A DNA stretch of 64,000 nucleotides from the NCBI GenBank assembly GCA_036346395.1, contig CM070613.1:22252818-22316817 (forward strand), written 5' to 3'. The position numbers and the translations under genes were made by a program. Below, one piece after another: positions 11,681 to 22,217 of the stretch. Position 1 is the stretch's first letter. Each line of letters opens with the position of its first letter. The notes beneath the pieces are model-generated. The model was not told the origin of the DNA, did no database searches, and saw only the letters and a program-made list of their open reading frames with translations. This DNA comes from Hsuehochloa calcarea (taxonomy: Eukaryota > Streptophyta > Magnoliopsida > Poales > Poaceae).

Positions 11681-13480
11681 TGAAGGACCGAAATGGCAAC
11701 AGAGGGGGGGGGGTGAATGGTGCCTTAAAATTAAGATCCTCCCCTCTTAAGTATTCATACTGATAAACAATACCCTCATATAATCAAGAGAAAAGAAATG
11801 AGCCAAAACCAGAAAAGGAAATGAAATCTGGGCTGTTCTGTCGGATATCGGAAGTTCCGATTATCCTAGCGGTAGTTCCGCACTGCGGTAGTTCTGGTCT
11901 TCCAGTGCGGAAGTTCCGCACGTGGTAGTTCCGATCTTCCAGTGCGGAAGTTCCGCACGCGGTAGTTCCGTCGTGTAAAAACGAAAGTTCCGATTGTCCT
12001 AGACAGAAGAACAGCACGTACTGGAAATTTCCAAAAATCCGAAATCCTCATAATTTGCTGCTCTTCTCGGGTCAAGTTTCACAGGAAATCATCCTAAACA
12101 ATATCTTGACCTCATTGAGAAGGAATCGCAGACAAAGATTCATTAATCAAAGCAAAATCGGATTTCTTGAATATTTGGCAAGAATGACCAAAAACTTGAA
12201 ATTCGCATGATTCTTGGATTCTTGAGTGATGAAACTTTGAGAGTAACTACTTAATAGCCTATAGATTCAACATGCCAAGTTTCATGCCATCTCAAGAAGG
12301 GAAACAAGATTTTCATCCAAGACCTAGGTACGGGAAGGAAGAACAGAGAAAACCAAAAATCAAGAACTAAGATTACAGTTGATTTGCTCTTGGGAAAAGT
12401 CGATCAAATGATCTTCTGGTATCATCCCAACAAAGAGCAACCCATTTTGGTACTTCCCAACAAGAATCAAGCCAAAAACCAAAATCTCACGAATCAAGCC
12501 TTAATAAGAACAGAGCCAAGAACAGGAAGTAAACAAGAGATTTTTCATTCCTTGCAACAATGGATTATAGATACACACACAGAGGAATGATTAAAAAGAG
12601 CTCAATCCACTCTCTCCCTCTCCATCTCAAGAACACACACAAGCAAATGAGAGAGCTCTAGAAGAGAAGAACAGAGAGAAGCCACAAGCACATAGACATC
12701 TCTGCTCTCTCCAACAACTAAAGCCTAAAGCCAAAACAAACTCTCAAAGCCACTTTTGACACTATCAAACCCTAATACTCTCTCAAAAGTCACCAAACAA
12801 CCAGGACTTCACCTCTATTTATAGCCCTTTGGCTAACGGGTCTCCAACCGATTCACGCGGCTAAACCCTAACGGATCCCGCTTCCACTTGTGCCGCCTTG
12901 CGAAATTACCCTTTCGCCCCCTCGTGCACCTTCAGGAAGGTCCCGCATTCCTTGTTGTCCATGACCGCAACCACCTCGAGTTCACGCCGTCTTCGACACA
13001 CCTTGACCGTTCTGACCTCAACGCCACCTGCGTCTAGTCCGGTCTCCACGTGTCTCGCCACGACTACCGACGCCCCGCAACCAAAGATGCATAAGAAACA
13101 CATCACATAGCATTGCTCTAGATACTAGAATCAACATTTGCATTAGACTCAAAACCATTCATGAACTCAAAATAAAAACTATGTTCTTACTGCTCAGTTC
13201 TGCGCATAAACGGAAGTGCCGATTTCTCCAAGGCGGAAGTTCCGAAGATCGGAACTTCCGCATTCCCAGGGCGGAAGCTCCGCACATTATCAAAACACAA
13301 CTCACTGCTCAGATTAATCGGAAGTTCCGCTCCCGGTCACGGAAGTTCGATGATCGATTCCAGATTTCGTGGCGGAAGTTCCGACAAGATGTAAACAAAA
13401 CAAGAAGTGAATCAAATCACAAACTTTTCAACAAAAGCGTCAAATACTCATCACTCGCTTGGAGACACCTCTCACATGGT
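11681..13480 (-). repeat. 5' LTR of the SIRE-like copia element, palindrome-rich
   Basis: The LTR ends at 11681 (minus strand ...GGTCCTTCA), one base from the primer-binding site. A minus-strand TATAAATA lies at 12816-12823. Many copies of the palindrome GGAAGTTCC/GCGGAAGTTCCG occur at 11850-12000 and 13205-13385, with a 10-base G run at 11703-11712. The outer boundary is not resolved; about 13480 is where the GGAAGTTCC repeats end. Short ORFs inside (12898-13110, 13181-13555) look incidental. Confidence 0.6.
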
Positions 13481-14460
13481 CTCTCAGCTTCTTTCCCCCC
13501 GTGTACCGCAGTATCGCCTAGGCGCATCCTTGTGCACTGTTCCTACAACCAGTGACCCAGCCAAACCGGTGCAGTCGAGATCGCACCATAGTCATAGACA
13601 TCCGAGCAGACCCAGGTCGGGTGCCAGTCAAACCCAATGCGATCGAAGATTGTCGCTGGTCGTGGTCTTATGAGTGGGCACATGTCAATGTGTACTCTCC
13701 CCTGCTGACGTCGACACCTGCCGAGACCGGACGCCCCGATGTGACATGGCGTGTGCACTGGCAATCGTCGTCGCTCGGCCATTAAGCGCCATCGCTCAAC
13801 CTATCACTTCGCTGCACTGTGTTACTGACTCCATCGATATCATCAACCACTCTGTGGTACTGCGCAGTGCCGGATGCAGCATATGCACCCAGACGACCTC
13901 CACCCTTAAGGCTATAAATAGCAGCCTCAAGCCCTCTCATTGTTGTTCGCACCACAAGAGCTAGTTCTCCACATTCCTCTATTCCTCAAGAAAGCTCGAG
14001 CTCCAGGTAAGGCTTGAGCGTTCGCTTCGGCCCGGCGTCTCCACAACATCGCCAGCATTGGTGCCATCAGTGAAGCCTTTTTCTTCTTGAATATGTTAGC
14101 TCTTGTTCCTTGACCCCCAGAGGTGGTTCCCCTCATTTGGTTCCACTCTGTATTCACAGGAGCTGTTGCCGACCTCATTCTTCCTACCCTCCGACCAGAG
14201 TAGCTAGGCAGTCGGATTGACCCCGTCGGCCATCACTGCCGCTTGGAGCCTCTTCAGTTGTAGCAGACTTTCATCGCCAGACCGTCTCTGGCTAAATCGC
14301 TTCCTTCGCGTCCTACTGGTACGTTCCTAATGGCCACTAAGGGCTTATTTTCACTCTTGATGTATGAAAGCATTGTCAGAACGACGAAGGCATTGCCGTC
14401 CCAAGTTGTAATCGAACACCACCTAGGTGGCTGAAGCTCCTCCAACCAGGGGTATAGTCT
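13480..14460. repeat. LTR-like DNA, unassigned
   Basis: Contains CTATAAATAGCAGCC near 13912 followed by a pyrimidine-rich leader, and about 140 bp later TTGGTGCCATCAGTG, which resembles the TTGGCGCCGTCTGTG primer-binding region of some gypsy elements. That arrangement suggests a plus-strand LTR end at about 14055. No partner LTR or coding region is visible. It could instead be the U3/R part of the LTR carrying the adjacent minisatellite. Confidence 0.3.
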
Positions 14461-14489
14461 AACCTCTAGATAGTCGAACTCCTAATAAT

Positions 14490-15500
14490 TTGGACGAACC
14501 TATATTTCTGACCAGATGGTCGAAACACCTTTTGACCAGATGGTCAAAACTCCTTCTTACCGGATGGTCAGAACTCCTTCTGACCGGATCTTCGACCGGA
14601 TGGTCTAAACTCCTTTTATCGGATGGTCGAAGCTCTTTTGACCGAATGGTCGAAACTCCTTTTGACTGGATGGTCAAAACTCCTTTTGAGCGGATCGAAA
14701 CTCCTTTCGCCCGGATAGTCGAGACTTCTTTCTACCGGATGGTCGAAACTCACCTTCGACCATATAGTCGAAACTCATCTCGACCAGTTAGTCGAAACTT
14801 CCTCCGACCAGATAGTCGAAACTTCCTTCGACCAGCTAGTCGAAACTCGTATCGACTAGTTACTCGAAACTTCCTCCGACCAGATAGTAGACACTCGTCT
14901 CGACCAGTTAGTCGAAACTTCCTCCGACCAGATAGTCAAAAATCGTCTCGACCAGTTAGTCGAAATGCCTTTCGACCAGTTGGTCGAAACTCCTTCGATC
15001 AGATCATCGAAGACTCCTTTCAACCAACTCGTCGACACTCCTTCGACCAGTTAGTCGAAAACTCCTCCGACCAGATTGTTGAAACTCCTTTGACTAATAG
15101 TCGACACTCCTTCGACCAATTATTCGATAACTCCTCCGACCAGATTGTCAAAACTTCTTCGACTAATAGTCAAAAACATTTCGACTAATAGTCGACACCT
15201 CTTCGATCAGTTAGTCGCTGCCCCTTCGACTAGATTGTCGAAACACATTCGACCGATGGTGGAAACACCTTCGATCAGGCTGCCAAAACTCCTTTCGACC
15301 AGTTGGTTCGAAAACCCTTCGACTAATAGTCAAAAACCTTTCGACTAATAGTTGACACCTCTTCGATCAGTTAGTCGCTGCCCCTTCGGCTAGATTGTCG
15401 AAACACATTCGACCGATGGTCGAAACACCTTCGATCAGGCTACCAAAACTCCTTTAGCCAGTTGGTCGAAACGCCTTCGACCAACTAGTCGAAACCCTTT
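14490..15500. repeat. 24-bp minisatellite, about 40 units
   Basis: Tandem units of about 24 bp with consensus CGACCAGNTAGTCGAAACTN plus four variable bases. Each unit contains an imperfect palindrome (TTCGAC...GTCGAA). Because 24 is a multiple of three, the array gives a misleading plus-strand ORF (14490-15188) of degenerate octapeptides such as RPVSRNFL. Unit length drifts toward the right end. A small group of the same units on the opposite strand occurs at 43510-43640. Confidence 0.85.
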
Positions 15501-16020
15501 TAACAGTAGCCGAAACAAAGAACAGTAGCCAAACAATGAACAATAGTCGAAAGTCCTTTGAATAGTAGTCGAAACAAAGAACAGCAGTCGAAAGTCCTTT
15601 GAATAGTAGTCGAAACAAAGAACAGCAGTCGAAACAATGGACAGTAGTCGAAAGTCCTTTGAACAGTAGTCGAAACAAAGATCAGTAGTCAAACAAAGAA
15701 TAGTAGTCGGAACAATGAGCAGTGCTCGAAACCATAATCAGTATTCGAAAGTCTTCTAGACCAAGTATTAGAAGCTGTCTCGACCAAGTGGACGAAACTA
15801 TGAATAAAACTCAAAAACCTTCTAGACTATGCATTCGAAATCCATCACAACCAAGTAGTCGAAACTAGGAACAGAACTCAAAAGCCCTCTCGACTAGGTA
15901 TTCGAAACCCACTTCCAACCAGGTGGTCGAAATCTTGAATAGTACTTGAATTAATGAATAGTACTAGAACACCCCTTCTTCCAGATAGTCGAAACCCCTC
16001 TAACCCGGTGGTTGAAACGC
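15500..16020. repeat. Higher-order and degenerate extension of the minisatellite
   Basis: From 15500 to 15720 the array changes to a longer unit combining AGTAGTCGAAACAAAGAACAG and AGTCCTTTGAA, repeated about four times. From 15720 to 16020 units are too divergent to phase but keep GTCGAAA or TTCGAAA cores. Confidence 0.7.
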
Positions 16021-16090
16021 TGAACAGTTCAGAAAGGAACAAGAAAAGATCAAAAGAACAAGGTAAGATCAGAAAAGATCGAACTCCCCC

Positions 16091-16645
16091 TCAAACTAAC
16101 CCATATGGATAAATTACCCCTAACTCGTTTCTCAAGGTGGCAAGCCTAGTTGGGTCTAAAGGCTTGGTGGGGATATCAGCCAGTTGAGCATCGGACTCCA
16201 CAAAGTGCAGCACAATATCACCTTTCTCGGCATGGTCTCTAAGGAAGTGATAGCGAATATCTATGTGCTTGGTCCTAGAGTGTTGCACAACGTTCTTAGC
16301 AATATTAATGGCAGAAGTGTTATCACAGAAAAGAGGAACACTAGCAAAATTTAACCCATAGTCCTTAAGAGTGGTTACCATCCACAAAATCTGACTACAA
16401 CAACTAGCAGCAGCTACGTATTTAGCTTCAGTAGTGGATTGTGCAATAGAAGATTGCTTCCTAGAAGACCAAGATATAAGAGAAGTGCCTAGAAAGTGAC
16501 AAGTGCCTGAAGTACTCTTCCTATCAAGCCGATAGCCCGCAAAATCAGAATCTGAAAACCCCCGAATGGACAAAGATGAAGAACATGAATACCAAATGCC
16601 ATACAGAAGGGTGGAGTGTAAATACCTGAATATGCTTAAATACCC
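16091..16645 (-). pseudogene. Copia RNase H with the end of RT (SIRE/Opie-like)
   Basis: The minus-strand frame covers the RNase H block of copia pol: FSDSDFAGYRLDRKSTSGTC, LISWSSRKQSSIAQSTTEAK, LFCDNTSAI and SRTKHIDIRYHFLRDH, ending KPLDPTRLATLRNELG and a stop at 16091. An adjoining part to 16645 reads IFRYLHSTLLYGIWY, the RT/RNase H connection. It breaks off into LTR-like DNA, so the RT core is absent. A purine tract (GAGGGGGAG, minus strand, near 16083-16095) follows the stop as expected before a 3' LTR. In my judgement it is closer to SIRE/Opie RNase H than to the neighbouring integrase's lineage. Confidence 0.72.
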
Positions 16646-17172
16646 GAATTTGGGAACAAGTCTTCACAACTTGACCCATGTTAGTCAAAACATGCATCAT
16701 GCAACATATATGCCCTGAAACTCATGACTTTGACCTAACATCGAATATCGCCACACGACAGGCGATTTAACCAAGAAAACCTGGTCGACCGCCACTATTG
16801 GCCGGTCCGACCGCCAAGAATGACTTTTGACCGAAACCTCTCAAAACCAAATCTCACCGAAATTTCAAACCAATATAACTTTTGACTGAAGACTCCAAAA
16901 ATTATGGGACCAAGTGCAATAGAATCCTCTCTCTTGCCTACACCCTCTATTTTTGGCCCAACTCAATTCAACACTTTTGAAGTTGGCCGGTCCAACCGCC
17001 GCTTATGGCCGGTCCGACCGATTTGGGACCGGTCGATCAGCAACCCGGCCGGCCGATTCGGCTGAGACCGATGAATACCTTTGCCAAAAACACGTGAAAT
17101 GACCAACCGTAAATGCCATTGCCAATTATCACATGATCCTAAGATCTGGAGTATATCCCCATGATATCCACA
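16646..17172 (-). repeat. Truncated SIRE-like LTR inserted in copia integrase
   Basis: The minus strand at 17172 starts TGTGGATATC, the same terminus as the plus-strand LTR at 36230. The next bases (GATAATTGGCAATGGC versus GTCAATTGGCAATGGC) and the GGTCCGACCG-type repeats match too. Only about 530 bp of a roughly 1.87-kb LTR remain; the rest is lost at the join with the RT/RNase H piece. The integrase reading frame stops exactly where TGTGG begins, marking the insertion point. Confidence 0.7.
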
Positions 17173-17920
17173 GAAAGTGATAGTCTTTTCTTCTCCCATT
17201 GTTCATACGGGGTTATCTCTTTATTCTTTGTGGGAACCCTGTTTAGGACATGACATGAAGTCAATATAGCCTCCCCCACCATGCTTTGGAAAGATCCGCT
17301 ATGTATAACATGGCGTTAACCAAATCAGTTAGAGTGCGGTTCTTTCTTTTAGCAACCCCGTTTGACTGGGGTGAATAGGGAGGCGTCCTCTCATGGATTA
17401 TACCATGTTCCTCACAGAATAAATTGAACTCATTAGAAAAGTACTCGCCGCTACGATCAGACCTAACCCTTTTGATTTTCCTTTCAAGTTAGTTCTCAGC
17501 TTCTGCCTTATAGATTTTAAAGTAGTGAAGAGCTTCATCTTTAGTTTTCAAAAGATATACATAACAGAACCTAGTGGAGTCATCAATCAAAGTCATGAAA
17601 TATCTATTACCACATTTTGTCAACACACCATTAATCTCACACATATATGAATGTATGAGTTCTAATGGTGCCAAGTTTCCTACCTCCGCGGCCTTATGAG
17701 GCTTACAAGGCTGCTTTGATTGCACACAAACTTGACACTTAGAACATTTGGCAAGGTTGAATTTCGGGAGTAACTCTAAACTAGCTAACCGCGTCATGCA
17801 ACCAAAATTTATGTGACAAAGTCGTGAATGCCAAATAGTAGTCTCATTACCATTGCAAACATGGTTCATAACATTATTACACAAATCTGAAAGAGATAGG
17901 CGGAACAAGCCTCCGCACAC
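17173..17920 (-). pseudogene. Copia integrase, interrupted
   Basis: The minus-strand frame begins with the GAG-pre-integrase block (WHSRLCHINFGCMTRLASLE) and the HHCC zinc-binding residues (HSRLCH, then CSKCQVC). It continues into the core with MTLIDDSTRFCYVYL for the first catalytic Asp and VRSDRSGEYFSNEF for the second. A TAA interrupts the frame near 17490 where relatives have Gln. The expected catalytic Glu is Lys (NGVAKRKNRTL), a single G-to-A change. The frame ends at TPYEQWEKKRLSL, where the LTR fragment is inserted. The copy is therefore dead in three ways. Confidence 0.78.
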
Positions 17921-17941
17921 ATAGCCTTTACCAACAAATTG

Positions 17942-18280
17942 TCAACACTTGGACACTACAAATTTATTGGACTCAAATACTAGTCTAAAGCCATCTCTAC
18001 ACAGAAGAGATCCACTGACGAGATTCTTATTGATAGATGGCACATGATGCACGTTCTTCAATTGCATAATCTTTCCCGAATTAAACTTCAGATCGACCGT
18101 ACCAACACCATGAACAGTGGCATGTGACTCGTTCCCCATTAGAACGACTGAATCCCGAGTGACCTGGTAAGAAGAGAACAATGAAATATCAGCACACACA
18201 TGTATGTTAGCACCAGTGTCTATCCACCAATCGGTAGAATGACATACGGAAAGAACAGTAGGTAAATTACCATACCTCAA
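17942..18280 (-). pseudogene. Copia aspartic protease
   Basis: The minus-strand frame carries the protease active site WWIDTGANIHVCAD (DTG triad), the flap-like VLMGNESHATVHGVGTV, and LKNVHHVPSINKNLVSGSLL, which leads into integrase. It lies between the zinc-knuckle region of gag and the integrase in the usual copia order. It is part of a larger frame broken by stops on both sides. Confidence 0.78.
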
Positions 18281-18311
18281 GTTCCCGCCTCAAATGGTAC
18301 CAACAACAACA

Positions 18312-19423
18312 TTACCGACTTGGAATTCTCGCCTTGTCGATTCTTTCCACCTTTATGCTATCGCAATCCTTGGCCCAATGACCAGATTCGCCACACACAA
18401 AGCAAAGGCCATCCTTTGTGTTTTTCTTCTTCTTCTTGAAGCTAATTGTTTGTGCAGTCTTGTTCTTGCCTTTGAACTTTTGAGCTAGGCCATTCTTCTT
18501 CTGCACCACATTGGCACTGGAATATCCCTCATTACCTCTAGTGTGTGTATCTTTTGCTCTCGCCTTCTCTTCAACATCAAGAGACCCAATGAGATTTTCA
18601 ACAGAAAACTATTGTCTCTTATGTTTCAGAGAAGTAGAAAAATTCCTCCAAGAAGGAGGAAGCTTGGCAATAATGCCTCCCGCGATAAACTTGTCCGGTA
18701 ACACACACTTGAAGTGCTCAAGTTCGGTGGCCATAGATTGTATCTCATGAGCCTGTTCAACTACAGAACGGTCATCAACCATTCTATAGTCATGATATTG
18801 CTCCATGAGATACAGTTCACTGCCTGCATCCGAAACCCCAAACTTGGCCTCGAGTGCATCCCACATTTCTTTCCCAGATTTAATCACCATGTATGCATCG
18901 ATTAACTTCTCACCAAGAACACTAACCACGGCACCTTTAAAAAGGTTATCATCAGTCTCGAACGCTTACTCCTGTTCAGGAGTAAGTGTTCCTTCAGGTT
19001 TGCCATTTGCCATATGGAAAACGTTCATGACAGTTAGCCAAAGCACCATCTTGGTGCGCTACCTCTTGTAATTCGCACCATCGAACTCAGAAGGTTTGAG
19101 CGCAGCAGCAAAGCCAGTTGACGAAAAATGCATAGAATAAGGTTTTTGGATTGTTGAATATATAAGCATTTTTTGAATTACTTTAATCCAGAAATATACT
19201 AGATGAATCATGGACAATACTCTAGCTTTTTCATAAAGTAAGTAATCATGAACACCATAGTCATACGAATTTCTAGAAGAATAGAAACTAGTATTCCTAT
19301 CTCAGTGTTCAAGACAACAACAGATAATAAAGCTAAATAAACAACAAGTGTAAGATAGATATACCCAGAACCAGTAGACGGAACAGCAGCAGCAGAAGTG
19401 TTGGTTAGGTCGTCGTTCGCCAT
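18312..19423 (-). pseudogene. Copia gag with CCHC knuckle
   Basis: The probable start is MANDDLTNTSAAAVPSTGSG at 19423. After an intron-like gap (19129-19364) the frame resumes as FSSTGFAAALKPSEFDGANY, then MVSVLGEKLIDAYMVIKSGK and MWDALEAKFGV, the UBN2-type copia gag. The zinc knuckle CFVCGESGHWAKDC sits at 18380-18425. At least two internal stops (near 19065 and 18968) disable it. Protease and integrase follow in order on the same strand. Confidence 0.75.
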
Positions 19424-19449
19424 GGCGTAGTGGTAGTAGTCGTGCAGAT

Positions 19450-20123
19450 GATGTAGATGAAGCGGAGGATCAGATGAAGACGAAGCAATGAGCAGTAGCG
19501 CGAACGCTCCCCAAAAACCTTATCCGTCCTCGCTCGTTCAAGCCTTCAAGGACGGGGGTTCCGGAGGCCTGCTCTCCCGGTTCGACCGTACACGCGCCTT
19601 GCGGGATGGAGATCGCCAGACACAACAGCAACAGAATCGAGGATTCTTTCTTAGTCTCTCATGGGAGTGAATTGGAGAAGCAACTGAACACGAACAGTTC
19701 TCTGTTCTTGTAATAGCCAAAAACCAAAAACGAAGAGGCAGAGACCATAGGAAACGGTTGCCATCAATCAGTGCAAACCACAGCCATAACTCATTGGTAA
19801 CTGAACCGTTACTGCCAGCCGTTCGTTAATGTCATTACTTCGAGTCGGTGCGTTTCAATTTTCGAATAGATAAAAAAAAATGCGTCTACACCCGACATGC
19901 CTGCGCGCACACGCACACGCACGGCACGGCACGGCTAGGCGCGTGTGTTGGCTTTCTCTAATTCCACAAGGGGGCTACCATGTTCCACCTTATAAAGTTA
20001 TGTAACTCCCCTTCAACTCTCCATGTGGGACTATGCAATTTTAGCACGTGCACATAGGCCTTTGAGATTCTCCAGAAATTAATTAGAATTAAAAACAGGG
20101 TCCAGCCCGTATTAATTCCTACA
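19450..20123 (-). repeat. Probable 5' LTR and leader of the copia element
   Basis: On the minus strand the LTR starts at 20123 with TGTAGGAATTAATACG and includes a TATA-like ACTTTATAAGG near 19990. It lies directly upstream of the gag at 19423. I could not find a primer-binding site or the LTR's inner end, and no second copy of this LTR is in the window, so the inner boundary is a guess. Confidence 0.5.
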
Positions 20124-21194
20124 CTGGCTAACTAATTTGTTCGCCCCCTTGCAACCTCGCCATACGGTGGATATGTGGCGTGCATATGGGTAGGAGGCAC
20201 AGGAAAACCACACGACGCAAATGGAGACCCACGCGGGCATGGCCCAAGGGGTGATGCCTAGCGGTGTGGGGTTGCATTGGGATGGGCATTGTAAAAGCCT
20301 TGTGATAATCAACTTAGTAGCACACCATCGGAAGTGTGTTGGTGACATTATAAGTTGAATAGCTCTTGTGGGTAAAGTGTACGAACTCTGCAGAGTAAGA
20401 AAACTTTTTAGATAGTCGTGCTTACGATCAAGAGCGGTGCCGAGAACTCACTTGAACTAGCTTTTATTTTTATAAAACTATTTGTGTGTGGCCATGGGAT
20501 GGAAAGCTGGGGTGGGACCCCACGGAATTGTGAAGGCATAGTCGGGGACCAGTGGTAATTACGGGTTAGCCCGAGCATCGAGTGGATGGAGCTACTCGAT
20601 GGCATAGGAGATGGGATCTCCACTAATACCTTACAAATGAAACTCGGTTTATAAAACATGTTCTTAAAAATGCTAAGTCGCGGGATGCTCTACTACTTGA
20701 TCTAATTCAAACATGGATTTATGCAAATAAAAGAACTCCGAGCCTTCCCTTAACTAGCCTTGCATCTATGATTACTTGCATTGTGTGTTGGCTTGCGAGT
20801 ACGGTTGTGTACTCTGGCTCGTCCAATATAATCTTTCAGAGCCACTCGACCAGGACCCCTACGACTACTACGTGGCAGCCGGACCAGACGATGGCAAGGA
20901 CAATGAAGCTTAGGCCGGGACCCCAGTCGTTTGCCTGCGGGCTGAGTGAATGGATCAACTACTACTTTTTTTGCTTCCGCACTTATCCCTTACTCTATAC
21001 TCTGACTTTGTGATATGGTGGCCTTCGTGCCCTTTTGTAAAACAGTGAGCTGCATGACCAGTATATGATATATTTTGGCTATGTATGCAATGTATGTGAT
21101 TGATCTAAGAATGTATCTGTGTATGCTATCTACTGATCCAGAGAATGGCACGATTGACACAGTAGATTCCAAATTACAAATTTAGGGTCTGACA
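20124..21194 (+). repeat. Gypsy LTR fragment (3' portion)
   Basis: Shares ordered blocks with copies ending at 46011 and 48637: GGGTAAAGTGTAC/CTCTGCAGAGTA, a hairpin at 20797-20814, a splice-acceptor-like CAG at 20839, an acidic frame ending in TAG at 20911-20913, ATCTACTGATCCAGAGAATG, and the terminus GGGTCTGACA at 21194. The 5' half is missing where it abuts the copia LTR. Confidence 0.65.
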
Positions 21195-21578
21195 ATATAT
21201 AGGAATGGGGTTGAATGGTTGATGCTCACAAACATAAGAAAGTTGCAAAGAACAAATTAACCTTGCTCTTGCCCAAACATACACATAGCAGCACAAATAG
21301 AGAAAGCCACAGAAGACAATGCCATCAACGAAACATGGCATTTCAGTTATCTCAAATGATAGAAGGATGTAGCTGCTAAACCAACACGTGGCACTGATAC
21401 TTGAGTCAATTGAGAAAGGTAATTAGGAAAGAAAGCTTACAGTAAATAAATCAAAATATCAAATAACAGTATTGCATTAATCGAAATTCATACTGAGGTA
21501 AGCATAACAAGTTATAAACAAGAGTATAACAAGTGCAACGAGAATATTTCACCACGGTAAGATAATCGGGGATCAAAC
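21195..21578. other. Intergenic, nothing recognised
   Basis: AT-rich sequence between the gypsy LTR end and the last recognisable cyclin-L exon. I see no coding frame or repeat. Confidence 0.5.
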
Positions 21579-22217
21579 CTTGCCTCTTATGTCAACTCAA
21601 GATCTTCATGTGTCGCGAGGTAGTTCGATATGAACTTATGGTGGTGCTCTACATGGTTCAACATGTGTCGTTCTGTCCTTATTATATCATTGCCTCAATT
21701 CTGAATATTTCTGCATCAAGGATGGGAGCACAGCTTTCAGTTAGCACTCTATAAAAGTTATCTATTTACTTCCAAAAATAAGAAGAGAAAAAGCAACAAA
21801 ATAGTAGGATACATCATTAGCTACGAGAAAACAAAAGGTACAATGCAAAGATTTCAAACAAAAGGAAAGGGGAATGGAAAGTCTGGTTAGTTCAGCAAAA
21901 TATACCTTTGAAAAGACATCTAAGCGCTCTATTGGTAAATTTTCTCTCCTACATTCCATTCTAAGGAATACAAAAATAATATGCTTTGATTTCCTTGGAC
22001 TCTCCTCCAACTTTCCTGCCAGCCAAACGCAGCTAGCAGCAACTCTCTGCAAGCAAAAACAAACACGCTTATTAGTTCCATTCGTAAAATTCTTAGAATG
22101 ATTTTAATTGAGTAACCAGAGACAAAGATATTTACCTTAACACTGAATCGAACAAATGATTTCTTGTAGTAAAAACGATGGAACAATACTTGTGTTGTGG
22201 CCATCACTGCTTGTGGT
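21579..22217 (-). pseudogene. Cyclin-L-like pseudogene, three exons with introns
   Basis: Three exon remnants lie in order on the minus strand. Exon A (22217-22136) reads PQAVMATTQVLFHRFYYKKS and ends in SVK before GTAAAT. Exon B (22046-21906) continues in phase with RVAASCVWLAGKLEESPRKS and MECRRENLPIERLDVFSK before GTAT. Exon C (21710-21579) starts KYSEL after a TGCAG acceptor and ends with HKFISNYLATHE. This is the first cyclin box of plant cyclin L, a partner of CDK in splicing control. Exon C has frameshifts and a TAA where relatives have Gln, and I find no upstream or downstream exons. Retained introns point to a DNA-level copy, not a processed one. Confidence 0.78.

Noticed and set aside
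14490..15188. Plus-strand 232-codon ORF with octapeptide repeats
   Set aside because: Produced by the 24-bp minisatellite; no start context, no conserved domain, and units are degenerate at all codon positions.
14490..16020. Possible CRISPR-like array
   Set aside because: Units are contiguous with no unique spacers, and the genome is a plant's.
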